Shown in pieces: positions 16,773 through 25,445 of a stretch of DNA of 43,029 bases. Source of the stretch: DATGFK01 sp040007395 (GTDB lineage Bacteria; Chloroflexota; Anaerolineae; Aggregatilineales; UBA2796); contig JBDTVG010000206.1 in the NCBI GenBank assembly GCA_040007395.1, positions 1-43,029 of the forward strand, in the 5' to 3' direction. The notes beneath the pieces were generated by a model that saw nothing but the letters and a program-made list of their open reading frames with translations, was not told the origin of the DNA and searched no databases. Each line of letters starts with the position of its first letter. Positions within the stretch are counted from its first letter, which is position 1. The translations under genes and the position numbers were made by a program.

Positions 16773-17657
16773 ATGACCAGCGAAAGTCTGGAATTCATTC
16801 AGACTCTGTTTGCGCACGCATCGGTGGGGGCAATTGCCCTCACCGCTCTGCCCATAACACCGGGGAAGACCCCGACCTGCCATGTTCCTTTAGGCTTGAA
16901 CACTTTTCTGACCCAGGCGCTCAACCGACTAATCGCCATTAACCAGGAAGGAAACTATGGCGGGTTTGTCGGTATGGCGACGCGCCGTCTGGGACTGACC
17001 CCCTTCCAACGCGGCGGTAAAGCCGATCTTCTCGCTTTGCCCGCTCTCTTTGCCGACGTAGACCAGCCACCGCAGGATATTTATCCCATGCTTACCCACT
17101 TTAAACCCACGCCAAGTCTCATTATCGCCAGTGGGTTTGGGACTCATCTCTATTGGCTGCTGGCTGAACCGACGGCTGACTGGCAATACAGTGATCGCCT
17201 CCTCACCGGGCTTGCCAACGCGCTGGGCGGCGATCGGCTCACGGTGGCCCAAAGTATGCGGCTCCCAGGTACCCAGAATTTGAAGCATGGTCGTGGGCCA
17301 TGCTTCATCCTCCAAAGCGAACCGCAGCGCCTTTACACCCTTAACGACTTTACCGCCCATCTACCGCCATGCCGGGAACCATGTCCAATCGGCCCGTCCT
17401 CCGGCGCTTATCTTGACAATCTGGCGATAGCTATCTCTGATGTGTTGATTGCTGAGTACGGAGGCTATCTCAAGGCCAACGGGTGGATAGCCGCTCGGTG
17501 TCCAGCGGGCCACACCATTGACTATCCTGGAAAGCACTTCTACTACAACGAATCCCTGCACATCGGCCATTGTTTCGGCAGACATGGATTTTTCCTGCTC
17601 AAAGACCTCAAGTTATTGTTGGGTCGGAACCTGCATTATGAAAGGATTATCCAATAA
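16773..17657 (+). CDS. AEP-type (RepB-like) DNA primase
   Basis: A 294-residue archaeo-eukaryotic primase-like protein. GGAGG precedes the ATG by six bases and the gene starts 11 bases after the helicase stop. Motif I is FADVDQ (D95, D97). Motif II is ASGFGTHLYWLL (H125). Motif III is SMRLPGTQN (R163). This is the pattern of plasmid and phage P4-type primases that make primers at an origin. The C-terminus has CPAGHTID and HIGHCFGRHG, probably a zinc-binding element. With the helicase upstream it forms a primase-helicase replication unit. Confidence 0.8.
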   Translation: MTSESLEFIQTLFAHASVGAIALTALPITPGKTPTCHVPLGLNTFLTQALNRLIAINQEGNYGGFVGMATRRLGLTPFQRGGKADLLALPALFADVDQPPQDIYPMLTHFKPTPSLIIASGFGTHLYWLLAEPTADWQYSDRLLTGLANALGGDRLTVAQSMRLPGTQNLKHGRGPCFILQSEPQRLYTLNDFTAHLPPCREPCPIGPSSGAYLDNLAIAISDVLIAEYGGYLKANGWIAARCPAGHTIDYPGKHFYYNESLHIGHCFGRHGFFLLKDLKLLLGRNLHYERIIQ

Positions 17658-17865
17658 GTATCAGTGACAAGCTCAGTATCACCCTGAAATTCGCAGTACC
17701 CGATCACGAAGAGCTTAGTGATCAGCATTTCCTGTATGTAGAGTCTAGTGGAGGTATTCCATACTACTAGAGTACCCCTCACCACCGGGTCAGGCAAAGG
17801 AATTCACCCCGAACCGTCCGTATATCCCCGGTTTTACGTTCGGATTCCATGTTTGGCTTAAACGC
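17658..17865. other. Junction between replication operon and defence genes
   Basis: Convergent genes flank this 208-bp gap. One frame stays open for 42 codons and ends in IPYY then TAG near 17770. It contains protein-like text (ISDKLSITLKFAVPDHEEL) but no usual start codon. It may be the remnant of a third operon gene cut off when the minus-strand genes arrived. Confidence 0.35.
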
Positions 17866-20800
17866 TCAGAGCAACGCTTCGCTACACACGATGCGGACGA
17901 TCATGTCATTTTCTTCCTGCGATTGTTGGCGATCAAGCCAATCTCGCATATTGTGCTGGTAATACAATCCCGCCAGCGTCTTGAACAGATCTTCCCCTTT
18001 TACCCCATTGCGCCGCAGAACATTCAGTTCGCGCACTACTGCTCGTGTAATCGGCCCGCGGAATGCTTTTTCAAGAAGATTGATTTGTCCCTTAATATCT
18101 TCGTCGTCAACCGTCCCAAATAATATGCGGAGTTCTTTTAGGATATAGCGCTGCCCCTGTGTCAAAGATAGGCTGTATTCCCGCTGGGCCTCACGATGTT
18201 TGACCTCCTCTGCAAACTGATGTTTAAGCTGCATAACCACCCGGTTATGAAGGCGTGGCAATTGCTCTCCCTCTTGTTCGCGGTTGCACTTGACTGTTCC
18301 AAGAATTCGCGGCAAATCACGGGAGGTGATCGCTCCATTGGCATCGATCAGGAACAGTTGCTGATATCGTCCAGATTGGCAAAAAACGAATGTCCCCTGC
18401 TGGTCACTGTGCATAGCTGCTCGAATCCCGTCACGCAGCTTGGCAATGCGCTCATATTCGGTCGGATCTTCTTTTCGTAGCTGGCGCATAATCTCTTCAG
18501 CTTCACTAAGATCAAGGTACTCATCTTCGGCATCTAATGCACCTGCGCCAGATTTGCCTCCGGTTTTCTCATAGATCGCATAAAAGGCATCTGGGTTGAG
18601 TTGCTCAGAGCCATCGAGAATAAAAGCATCCTCGCCAATAGTGTCATGGATTTCCTGAATGCGGTTATGTAGTTTTTCTCGTAGACCTAGGTTCTTTTCC
18701 AGACCTGTCTCTGGGAGAAAATTGAAGCCATAAACCACGTCATGCTCACTACCAATTCGGTCTATACGACCAAAACGCTGAATCAGCCTGACAGGATTCC
18801 AATGCAGATCGTAGTTGATAATGATGTTGCAGTCTTGCAGGTTTAGCCCCTCGGCCAGCACATCGGTAGCGATCAACATCTTGATTTCCGACTCACTGGG
18901 GGCGGAGTGATATTCGGGGTTTGACTTGGGCGAAAAGCGACCTACGATGCGTGCTTTGCTTTTGTTGCCGCTGTAAATCACCTCAATATCGTCACGGTTG
19001 CTATCAGGATTCAATTCTCGATACAGATAGGCAGCAGTATCCGCATATTGCGTGAAAATCAGGCACTTACCCTCTATAAATGGCACTTGAGCTAAATGCC
19101 GTTTGAGCATTCGAAGTTTAGCATCCTGTTCGGGCGTAATTGGTTCAACTATCTCAAGTATTCGTCGCAGTACGTCAATATCATGCTGGATATCTTCCGC
19201 AAGCCGCTCCGCATCGAAATCCTCGATGCTGTATTGACCGGAAATAGCTTCCAGCGTATCCATTAGATCATTTTCATCCCAATTATCCGACTCATAGAGA
19301 ATGCTTTGCGCCTTTTCTCCGGCAGGGACAAACCCGCGATTCATGGCTTCCAAAAACATTTCGTGGACGTGGAGCAGCCGCCGTACCGTCTCACAAAAGG
19401 CGAAGACACTCGACTCAAATCGCTTAAACAGCAGGATGCGGATCAGACCGCGTAGGTTAGCGCCCGCACGCTGCAAGCTGACATACGGTTCCTGCTTCTG
19501 CCTGGATTTGATCACATACCGCCATAGCCCGTACCGTGCAAAACTCAGTTCATCCGGGCCTGGTTTGGTTAAGCGTTCTTTCAACGGCTTGCCTAGCGTT
19601 TTCCGAATGCTCTGATAAAGCCCCTGATAGGTATCTTCGATGCTGTACTCAATCGTCATCAGTTCTCGGCGCGGGAAAAACTGATGCCGTCCGTTGACCA
19701 TTACATAAGCACGGCGATTTCCATCTTGATATTCACTGAAACGAGCAGGATCAACAGGTTCATGGGTTTCAGAATCAAAACCGTACCAACGCAGAACGTG
19801 AGTCCGTGTACGGCGCACTAAGATATTCGCCAGAAGGTCGGGAAGGTTGCGTTCCCCATTTTCAATCAGGTTGAAGTATTCCCTCAGATTCGGCGGCGCA
19901 ATAGGCAGATCGGTACGGTCATCTTGATGAAACAATTTGATTTGATAATACACATCCCAGGCGCTTTTATTGCGTGGTGTAGCGGTCAACAAGCAGCAAC
20001 GTCGCCCGGTTGCCAGAAACGATTCCATAATGCGGTAGCGCTGCGTATCGCGGTGACGCAGATTGTGGCTTTCGTCGATCAGGACAAAATCCCGGTCCCG
20101 ATACTTCACATCATTTAACAGAGGATTCCCGTTCTGCTCAGTGAGCATCCCCATCGAAACCACACGTGCATTAAGCTGGTAGACCTCGTTATAGCGTTCC
20201 CACATCTCGGTCAATGGGGCAGGACAGATGATCAAAGGGCGGGCATGTTCGGCCCGCTCGAAATGCTTGACAATAGCCGCCCCGATGAAACTCTTGCCAA
20301 GTCCCACCACGTCAGCGACAAATGCGCCATCGTTATCGCGGATCATTTGAATAGCTTGGCGCACGGCGACTTTTTGGAAATCGGCCAATTTGCGGGTGAT
20401 TTCATCGGCCCACAAAATATCTGGCTGTTCTTCTCCTTCTAGGCGATCTTTCACAAGCGTGTAGAGCGTTTTCATGTATAGATCATATGGGCGGGCAGGC
20501 ATGAGCGCCCAAGACTGGCGCATTTCATCCATCAATGCCGCGTCAAAATCTTCGGACTCGTTCCACAGTTTATCAAACCACTGTTTCAACTGTGTGTGGT
20601 TATCCGCCCCGTGAACAACAATATTCAGTTCCGTATTTTGATTGACACCAGAGAGCGTCAGGTTTGATGAGCCAACAATAGCTACACCAGGGGTAGATGG
20701 CTTCACTTCGTGTCCACGTTTGTCGTAGAGCGACTTGTGATCGAAGATGTAGGCTTTGGCGTGCAGCCGCCCTTTTGTGTAAATACGGACCTTCAGTCGC

Positions 20801-21189
20801 TTATCTTCGATCATCCGGGCCAGTGTAGCGACAAGTTGTTCTGCCTCGTCTGTCTGATCCATCACTTCGATCCCAGCGCGGATATTCTCTGCCGTTTGTG
20901 TGGCCCACTGCTTGGCCTCGGTGCGTTTCCGGTACACCTGCCCTTCAATCACGGTATTGACCAGTTCCAAACGCCGATAGCCCTCAGCAAGCTGCTCAAT
21001 GGTCTGCTGGTTAGTCGTATTGCCAATGAGCAGGCGTAGCTCCCCCAGATCGTTCAATTGTGCAGCAATGGCCTCGAAGCCCGAAAGAAAGAAATAGCCA
21101 ACGGCGAAATGTGCCGCACCGCTCTGGTTTAAGTGGCTGTTGATCTCATCTACCAATTTTTTATTACGGTTATCAATGATGTCTGACAT
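17866..21189 (-). CDS. PLD-nuclease / SNF2-type helicase fusion (restriction or DISARM-like)
   Basis: A 1107-residue protein. Residues 1-240 are a phospholipase-D-like nuclease domain: HAKAYIF (H143, K145) and GSSNLT (173-178) form the HKD motif. Residues 250-830 are an SF2/SNF2 ATPase: Walker A VGLGKS (295-300), DESH (373-376), LTATP (401-405), FTQYADT (near 712), ATDVLAEGLNLQ and QRFGRIDRIG (804-813). The rest is helical with no known domain. Such proteins pair with large adenine methyltransferases and are predicted to cut or exclude unmethylated DNA, like DrmD plus DrmC of DISARM joined in one chain. It is downstream of the methyltransferase gene on the same strand, 153 bases away. Confidence 0.8.
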   Translation of the reverse strand: MSDIIDNRNKKLVDEINSHLNQSGAAHFAVGYFFLSGFEAIAAQLNDLGELRLLIGNTTNQQTIEQLAEGYRRLELVNTVIEGQVYRKRTEAKQWATQTAENIRAGIEVMDQTDEAEQLVATLARMIEDKRLKVRIYTKGRLHAKAYIFDHKSLYDKRGHEVKPSTPGVAIVGSSNLTLSGVNQNTELNIVVHGADNHTQLKQWFDKLWNESEDFDAALMDEMRQSWALMPARPYDLYMKTLYTLVKDRLEGEEQPDILWADEITRKLADFQKVAVRQAIQMIRDNDGAFVADVVGLGKSFIGAAIVKHFERAEHARPLIICPAPLTEMWERYNEVYQLNARVVSMGMLTEQNGNPLLNDVKYRDRDFVLIDESHNLRHRDTQRYRIMESFLATGRRCCLLTATPRNKSAWDVYYQIKLFHQDDRTDLPIAPPNLREYFNLIENGERNLPDLLANILVRRTRTHVLRWYGFDSETHEPVDPARFSEYQDGNRRAYVMVNGRHQFFPRRELMTIEYSIEDTYQGLYQSIRKTLGKPLKERLTKPGPDELSFARYGLWRYVIKSRQKQEPYVSLQRAGANLRGLIRILLFKRFESSVFAFCETVRRLLHVHEMFLEAMNRGFVPAGEKAQSILYESDNWDENDLMDTLEAISGQYSIEDFDAERLAEDIQHDIDVLRRILEIVEPITPEQDAKLRMLKRHLAQVPFIEGKCLIFTQYADTAAYLYRELNPDSNRDDIEVIYSGNKSKARIVGRFSPKSNPEYHSAPSESEIKMLIATDVLAEGLNLQDCNIIINYDLHWNPVRLIQRFGRIDRIGSEHDVVYGFNFLPETGLEKNLGLREKLHNRIQEIHDTIGEDAFILDGSEQLNPDAFYAIYEKTGGKSGAGALDAEDEYLDLSEAEEIMRQLRKEDPTEYERIAKLRDGIRAAMHSDQQGTFVFCQSGRYQQLFLIDANGAITSRDLPRILGTVKCNREQEGEQLPRLHNRVVMQLKHQFAEEVKHREAQREYSLSLTQGQRYILKELRILFGTVDDEDIKGQINLLEKAFRGPITRAVVRELNVLRRNGVKGEDLFKTLAGLYYQHNMRDWLDRQQSQEENDMIVRIVCSEALL

Positions 21190-21342
21190 AAGTTCCTAGA
21201 ATCTTAGGGGAAAAACCATTCATCGAGTTTTCCAAGGACGTGACTGATAAAACATAGCACATTGAACCGCTTTTTTGATAGGACGGATGACACTGTAAAT
21301 GATGTGTTCATCTTCATAGTTTAGTCCGTTCGCGTAAGCATT

Positions 21343-24300
21343 CTATTCTTTTTCGTCGGGCAACGAACTGAGGCTTCCAGCTTTCTTTAAACGTGCCTCT
21401 ACCTGATCAATGACAGCCTCATACACAGCATCACGCTCATATTGTGTCAGGTGAATTGCGTCGAATATCACTTGGTCAAGCAGTATTCGGTCATCCGTTG
21501 GATTGAAAATCCCCTTGCCTTGCATATTAAGACTGAAGCCGTATTCAGTTTTTACATTCAAAATTGGGCGGCTGCAAATTTTTTTGTAGGCATCATCAAG
21601 CTCGTCTTCCAAAATTATTGGTATACGCAAGGCTAAGAAATCTGCCATGAAGAAATCAAGTACACCTTGTCCTAGATTCTTATTGCCGAGAGTTTCAAGC
21701 ATCAAGGCAACAAGTGTAGAGTTAAGAAACGCGATAAGCTGAGTAGTTTTTCCATGAATCGGATGAAGCCTATAGAATCGCAGAGACAAATAAGAATGCG
21801 GATTATGGTATATCACAAAAGTATCGTTGAAACTACGAGGAACAAGTATCTTGGCTCCTTGGAGCATTTGATTAGTAGGTTTGTACCAAGGACTCTGGTT
21901 CTTCGTAGCCGAACGTAGATGATATCGTTGCAATTCACCCCATTCGATATACTTTCGAGCGTGCGAATTGGGGTCTCCCTTGATGACGACACAATACGCG
22001 TCATGTCCGCGAATTTCAATTCGCTTGTCGCTTTTGGTATAGTCCTTTATCAATGGCACAAGGTATTTCTCGTCGAGTTCGCCCTCAAATGGTTGGCTCT
22101 TAGCGATTGTCACATGATCATTGAAAACTTGATATTTCCCATTTCGAAGATTGGTAACGCTTGTGGGAATGAAAAACCCGTCTGCTCCCCCTGTGTTAAG
22201 GTAACGTTCTCCCTTAAAGTACGTTGCCAATTGTTCAGTACGTGATTTGCCTTTTGACAAGATTGTGAAGTAGATTTCCGGTGCACGCAGATATTTACCG
22301 CCCCATTTGTTGCCGGTATAACGGGGAGCTTTTAGAGTACGGTGTGGGGTTTCTTCGTCTTCCTCTGGAAGTTCCAATCCTTCTTCCAGCAAATCACCCT
22401 GCCGTTTGCGGAAGACGCGGAACTCTTGGCGCGTGAGACGGTCAGCGACTTCTTCGATCTCGGCAAATAGCACCGACGAGAGCGCCTGCTCAAATGGCAC
22501 TGTGAACATCACAAAACGTGCATCCTTTTCCAATCCATTGGTGTAGGCATCGTCGGTGGGGCCAAGCAAGGCAATCACGGTATTCACATCGGCTTGCTTG
22601 AAACTGCGTTTCACCTGATTGTCAATCAGCAAGCGCACATGACCATGCTTGAGTAAAAACTCCTGCAATTCCTTGCCGTATCCCACGTCCAGCCAGGAGT
22701 TGGAAGTGATGAAAGCAAATGCTCCGTGGGAGTTGAGCAGGCTGAGGCCGTGCAGATAGAAGTAAATATATAGATCGCTCTTGCCGTCCAGTTTGCGAGC
22801 TACTTGACCACTAGCCGATTTGTAGCCAAAGAATTTGGGGAAAGCGGCAGCAGCAGAGGCTTGGAGTCTGGTTTTGTAGCTGTCCTTGAGTTTCTTCCAC
22901 TCATCGGGAGCATAATCTTCCTCATTCAAAGTGGGCGGGGCAATTTTCTCTTGACGCACATAGGGCGGATTGCCGGCCACCATGTCAAAGCCATTGCGCT
23001 CACCTTCAAAGATTTCGACAAAAGCGATGTCCCACACAAAGGGTACATCGTTCACCTGTTTAAGGGCAGCCAGAGCGGATCTAACCTGCTCCAATTCGCT
23101 CTGCAACGCTTCGGCTTCGGCTTCAGCCTCGGCTACGCCTTTGGCGTTATCTTCGGCTTGCACTTCTTTTATTAACGAGGGCTGCGTTACATTACGCTCT
23201 TGCGCCGTGCGGCGTTTGCTCTTGATACGTTCTTCAAGGACGTTTGTCCGCCCGCCAAGAATCTCGCGGAAAAGCGCAAGTTCCTGCTGGCGAAGTGCGT
23301 CCTCAGTGCGATATTTAGCTATTTGGTCGCCATTGAAGAACTTGAGTTTCTCAGCCTTGAGTTGAGTGAGTTTGCCTTTGAGTGAGGCTGGAATATCAGC
23401 GTACGGATGATGCAGAGAGAAGTTGATTCCACCGACATCTTGTACCAGCGAGTCACCCGCCCGAACCTTGAACGAAAGATTAGGTAGGAGAGGACGGAAC
23501 TTGAGTTCGGCGGGATGCAGGTCGGTCTCCACCACCAATTGCAGCCATAGACGCAGTTCAGCTACATGTACTGCCCACTTCATTACATCCACACCGTAGA
23601 GACTTTGACCAATGATGCGCTTGCGGCGTTCATAGGGCGTTTCTTGGATTCCAAGCTGGACATTGGTGCGAGCCTGCAAATCATCAAGAATACTCAACAT
23701 GCCAATCAGGAACGAGCCAGAGCCACAAGCGGGGTCAAGGAAAGTAGCATCACGGAGGAGTTGATCGAGACGTGGCCAAAGGTTAGCTTGCGCGAGTGCG
23801 TCATCGGCTCCCCGCTTTTCGGTGAGGTCGTAGGCAAAAATGGCGTTACGGAGCAGTGACCGCCATTCCTGGTCGAGATGGTTGGTCGTGTAATCTAGCA
23901 GAGTCAATCGACACATCAAATCAATCTCGACGCGGGGAGTATAAAAGATGCCCGCATCACCACGCTGATCGGTTTCGTCCACACCCTCAAAAGCGATGTT
24001 GACCAGACTCTCATAGACCTTGCCGATCATCTCCGGGTCTACCGCCACTTCCTGGTCAAATGGCGTATCTTCGGTGATAGTGAAATTATAGCGTTCGAGG
24101 AAGCCGGGTGTCTGACTGTCAAATTGGTCAAAAAGCGACTCGAAGAAGGTATCAGGTAAGTGAGCGGCATATTGTTCATCCAGCGCATTGCGTGCGAAAA
24201 GGCCGCCGTTTAGGTAGGGGGCTTGTGCCAGCGCATTGCGGAAATTTTCAGGTAAATACTGGCGGTCGCTACGCCCCGCCTGAAACTTCTCATTGAAGGC

Positions 24301-25095
24301 TTCAAAGAACAACACCGACAGCCAATGGTCAAAGTAGGTATCCTCTGCTCCGTGGTTGTCTTTATAAGCGTCCCAGAAATTGCGCATAAAGTCCGGGTCA
24401 TTGTCTAACCACCGTTTACGCTGGATGAAATAAAGGAACATAAGTCGGTTGAGCAACTGCAAGGCATAATCATGCGCCCAGACTGCATCTTTGGTCTCAA
24501 GTCGTAGATGCTCCTGCAAATCGGAAAAGACTCGTTTGTAGTCTCTGAAGAAATCTTCAGTGACAGCCTCAACATCGAAGGCTTCATCGTGCCGCAGCTG
24601 AATCGCCAGCGGCGATAGGCCAAACAGATCTGGACTAAGCGAGGCTAGGTCAAGCAAAGCTAATCGTTCTGTGGCAGTACGGAGCCGTTCAAATTGGCCG
24701 ACCGTAATACGTCTGAACAAACGACGCGCTTTTTCGTCCTTAGCATATCTGACATTAACAAAATGCCAGTTGAGATGCTCCAAATCGCTGAAAATGAACA
24801 AAGAGTAAGGATGTTCTCGCAGAAGAACATTGATCGCTTCACGCTCGATACTACGCGCCCGATCCCATGAATCTATCTGGCAATAGATGACATCAAATGA
24901 TCCAAAGTCGCTTTTAGTCGTGGCAATGACCGTCGGTTCGCCAGCAATTCCCTCGCGCTGGCGCTCTGTCCACGAGGCTATAGGTAGAGATTGATCGGCA
25001 CGATCGTAGTTCAGTTCTGTCCATAAGAGTTTCTTTAATGAATCCACACTGCGGAAATTTCCCAGAATGCTGGATACTGTCGCAAGTTGCGCCAT
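21343..25095 (-). CDS. Eco57I-class DNA adenine methyltransferase
   Basis: A 1250-residue protein. DPACGSGSFL (454-463) is the SAM-binding motif I. NPPYVRQ (709-715) is the N6-adenine catalytic motif IV. The region before (about 350-450, with IGKVYESL and GIFYTPR) is typical of type IIG and DISARM methyltransferases. A coiled coil (AEAEAEAEALQSEL near 655) lies between motifs. The last 350 residues resemble a target-recognition region. The first 130 residues have no clear PD-(D/E)XK nuclease motif, so cutting may depend on the PLD-helicase encoded next. It probably methylates host DNA and specifies the site. Confidence 0.8.
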   Translation of the reverse strand: MAQLATVSSILGNFRSVDSLKKLLWTELNYDRADQSLPIASWTERQREGIAGEPTVIATTKSDFGSFDVIYCQIDSWDRARSIEREAINVLLREHPYSLFIFSDLEHLNWHFVNVRYAKDEKARRLFRRITVGQFERLRTATERLALLDLASLSPDLFGLSPLAIQLRHDEAFDVEAVTEDFFRDYKRVFSDLQEHLRLETKDAVWAHDYALQLLNRLMFLYFIQRKRWLDNDPDFMRNFWDAYKDNHGAEDTYFDHWLSVLFFEAFNEKFQAGRSDRQYLPENFRNALAQAPYLNGGLFARNALDEQYAAHLPDTFFESLFDQFDSQTPGFLERYNFTITEDTPFDQEVAVDPEMIGKVYESLVNIAFEGVDETDQRGDAGIFYTPRVEIDLMCRLTLLDYTTNHLDQEWRSLLRNAIFAYDLTEKRGADDALAQANLWPRLDQLLRDATFLDPACGSGSFLIGMLSILDDLQARTNVQLGIQETPYERRKRIIGQSLYGVDVMKWAVHVAELRLWLQLVVETDLHPAELKFRPLLPNLSFKVRAGDSLVQDVGGINFSLHHPYADIPASLKGKLTQLKAEKLKFFNGDQIAKYRTEDALRQQELALFREILGGRTNVLEERIKSKRRTAQERNVTQPSLIKEVQAEDNAKGVAEAEAEAEALQSELEQVRSALAALKQVNDVPFVWDIAFVEIFEGERNGFDMVAGNPPYVRQEKIAPPTLNEEDYAPDEWKKLKDSYKTRLQASAAAAFPKFFGYKSASGQVARKLDGKSDLYIYFYLHGLSLLNSHGAFAFITSNSWLDVGYGKELQEFLLKHGHVRLLIDNQVKRSFKQADVNTVIALLGPTDDAYTNGLEKDARFVMFTVPFEQALSSVLFAEIEEVADRLTRQEFRVFRKRQGDLLEEGLELPEEDEETPHRTLKAPRYTGNKWGGKYLRAPEIYFTILSKGKSRTEQLATYFKGERYLNTGGADGFFIPTSVTNLRNGKYQVFNDHVTIAKSQPFEGELDEKYLVPLIKDYTKSDKRIEIRGHDAYCVVIKGDPNSHARKYIEWGELQRYHLRSATKNQSPWYKPTNQMLQGAKILVPRSFNDTFVIYHNPHSYLSLRFYRLHPIHGKTTQLIAFLNSTLVALMLETLGNKNLGQGVLDFFMADFLALRIPIILEDELDDAYKKICSRPILNVKTEYGFSLNMQGKGIFNPTDDRILLDQVIFDAIHLTQYERDAVYEAVIDQVEARLKKAGSLSSLPDEKE

Positions 25096-25445
25096 CTGCG
25101 CTTCCTCAATTCAATTAATTTCAGGACACCAAGAATAGCCAGTGCGTGCAGGCTATTTGCTACCAAGTATAGGCCCGAACTTTGAAATGGAATGAATAAC
25201 GGGAGAGTAAAAGACTGACTTTTCAAATTTCTAAAGTAGCGCTATAGTCCTGGACAATAAAACACCCGCTCATTTCTTGGCAGAAGCGCGGGTGTCTGTA
25301 TGATCCTTTGGGCAGGCTGCCCGTTCGGAACCAACTAACTTAAAGTATATCCACAAGCCAATAAAACGCAATCCTTTTTTAAGGAAATTGGCAAAACTTT
25401 AATGTTTCGGGGTTAGCCTGCTCACCAAACAAATGGTGGTGAGCC
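25096..25445. other. Divergent intergenic region with hairpins and an iteron-like copy
   Basis: Holds the start regions of the methyltransferase (minus) and the TOPRIM primase (plus). ACACCCGC/GCGGGTGT (25262-25269, 25288-25295) forms a hairpin followed by TTTTATT on the minus strand. GGGCAG-G-CTGCCC lies at 25310-25322. CCGTTCGGAA at 25321-25330 matches the core of the iterons at 3163-3466. TATATCCACA near 25346 is one base off a DnaA box. A second control or origin region is possible. Confidence 0.45.

Noticed and set aside
22804..23365. Long plus-strand frames inside the methyltransferase gene
   Set aside because: They mirror the repetitive coiled-coil coding region on the other strand and have no start signals.
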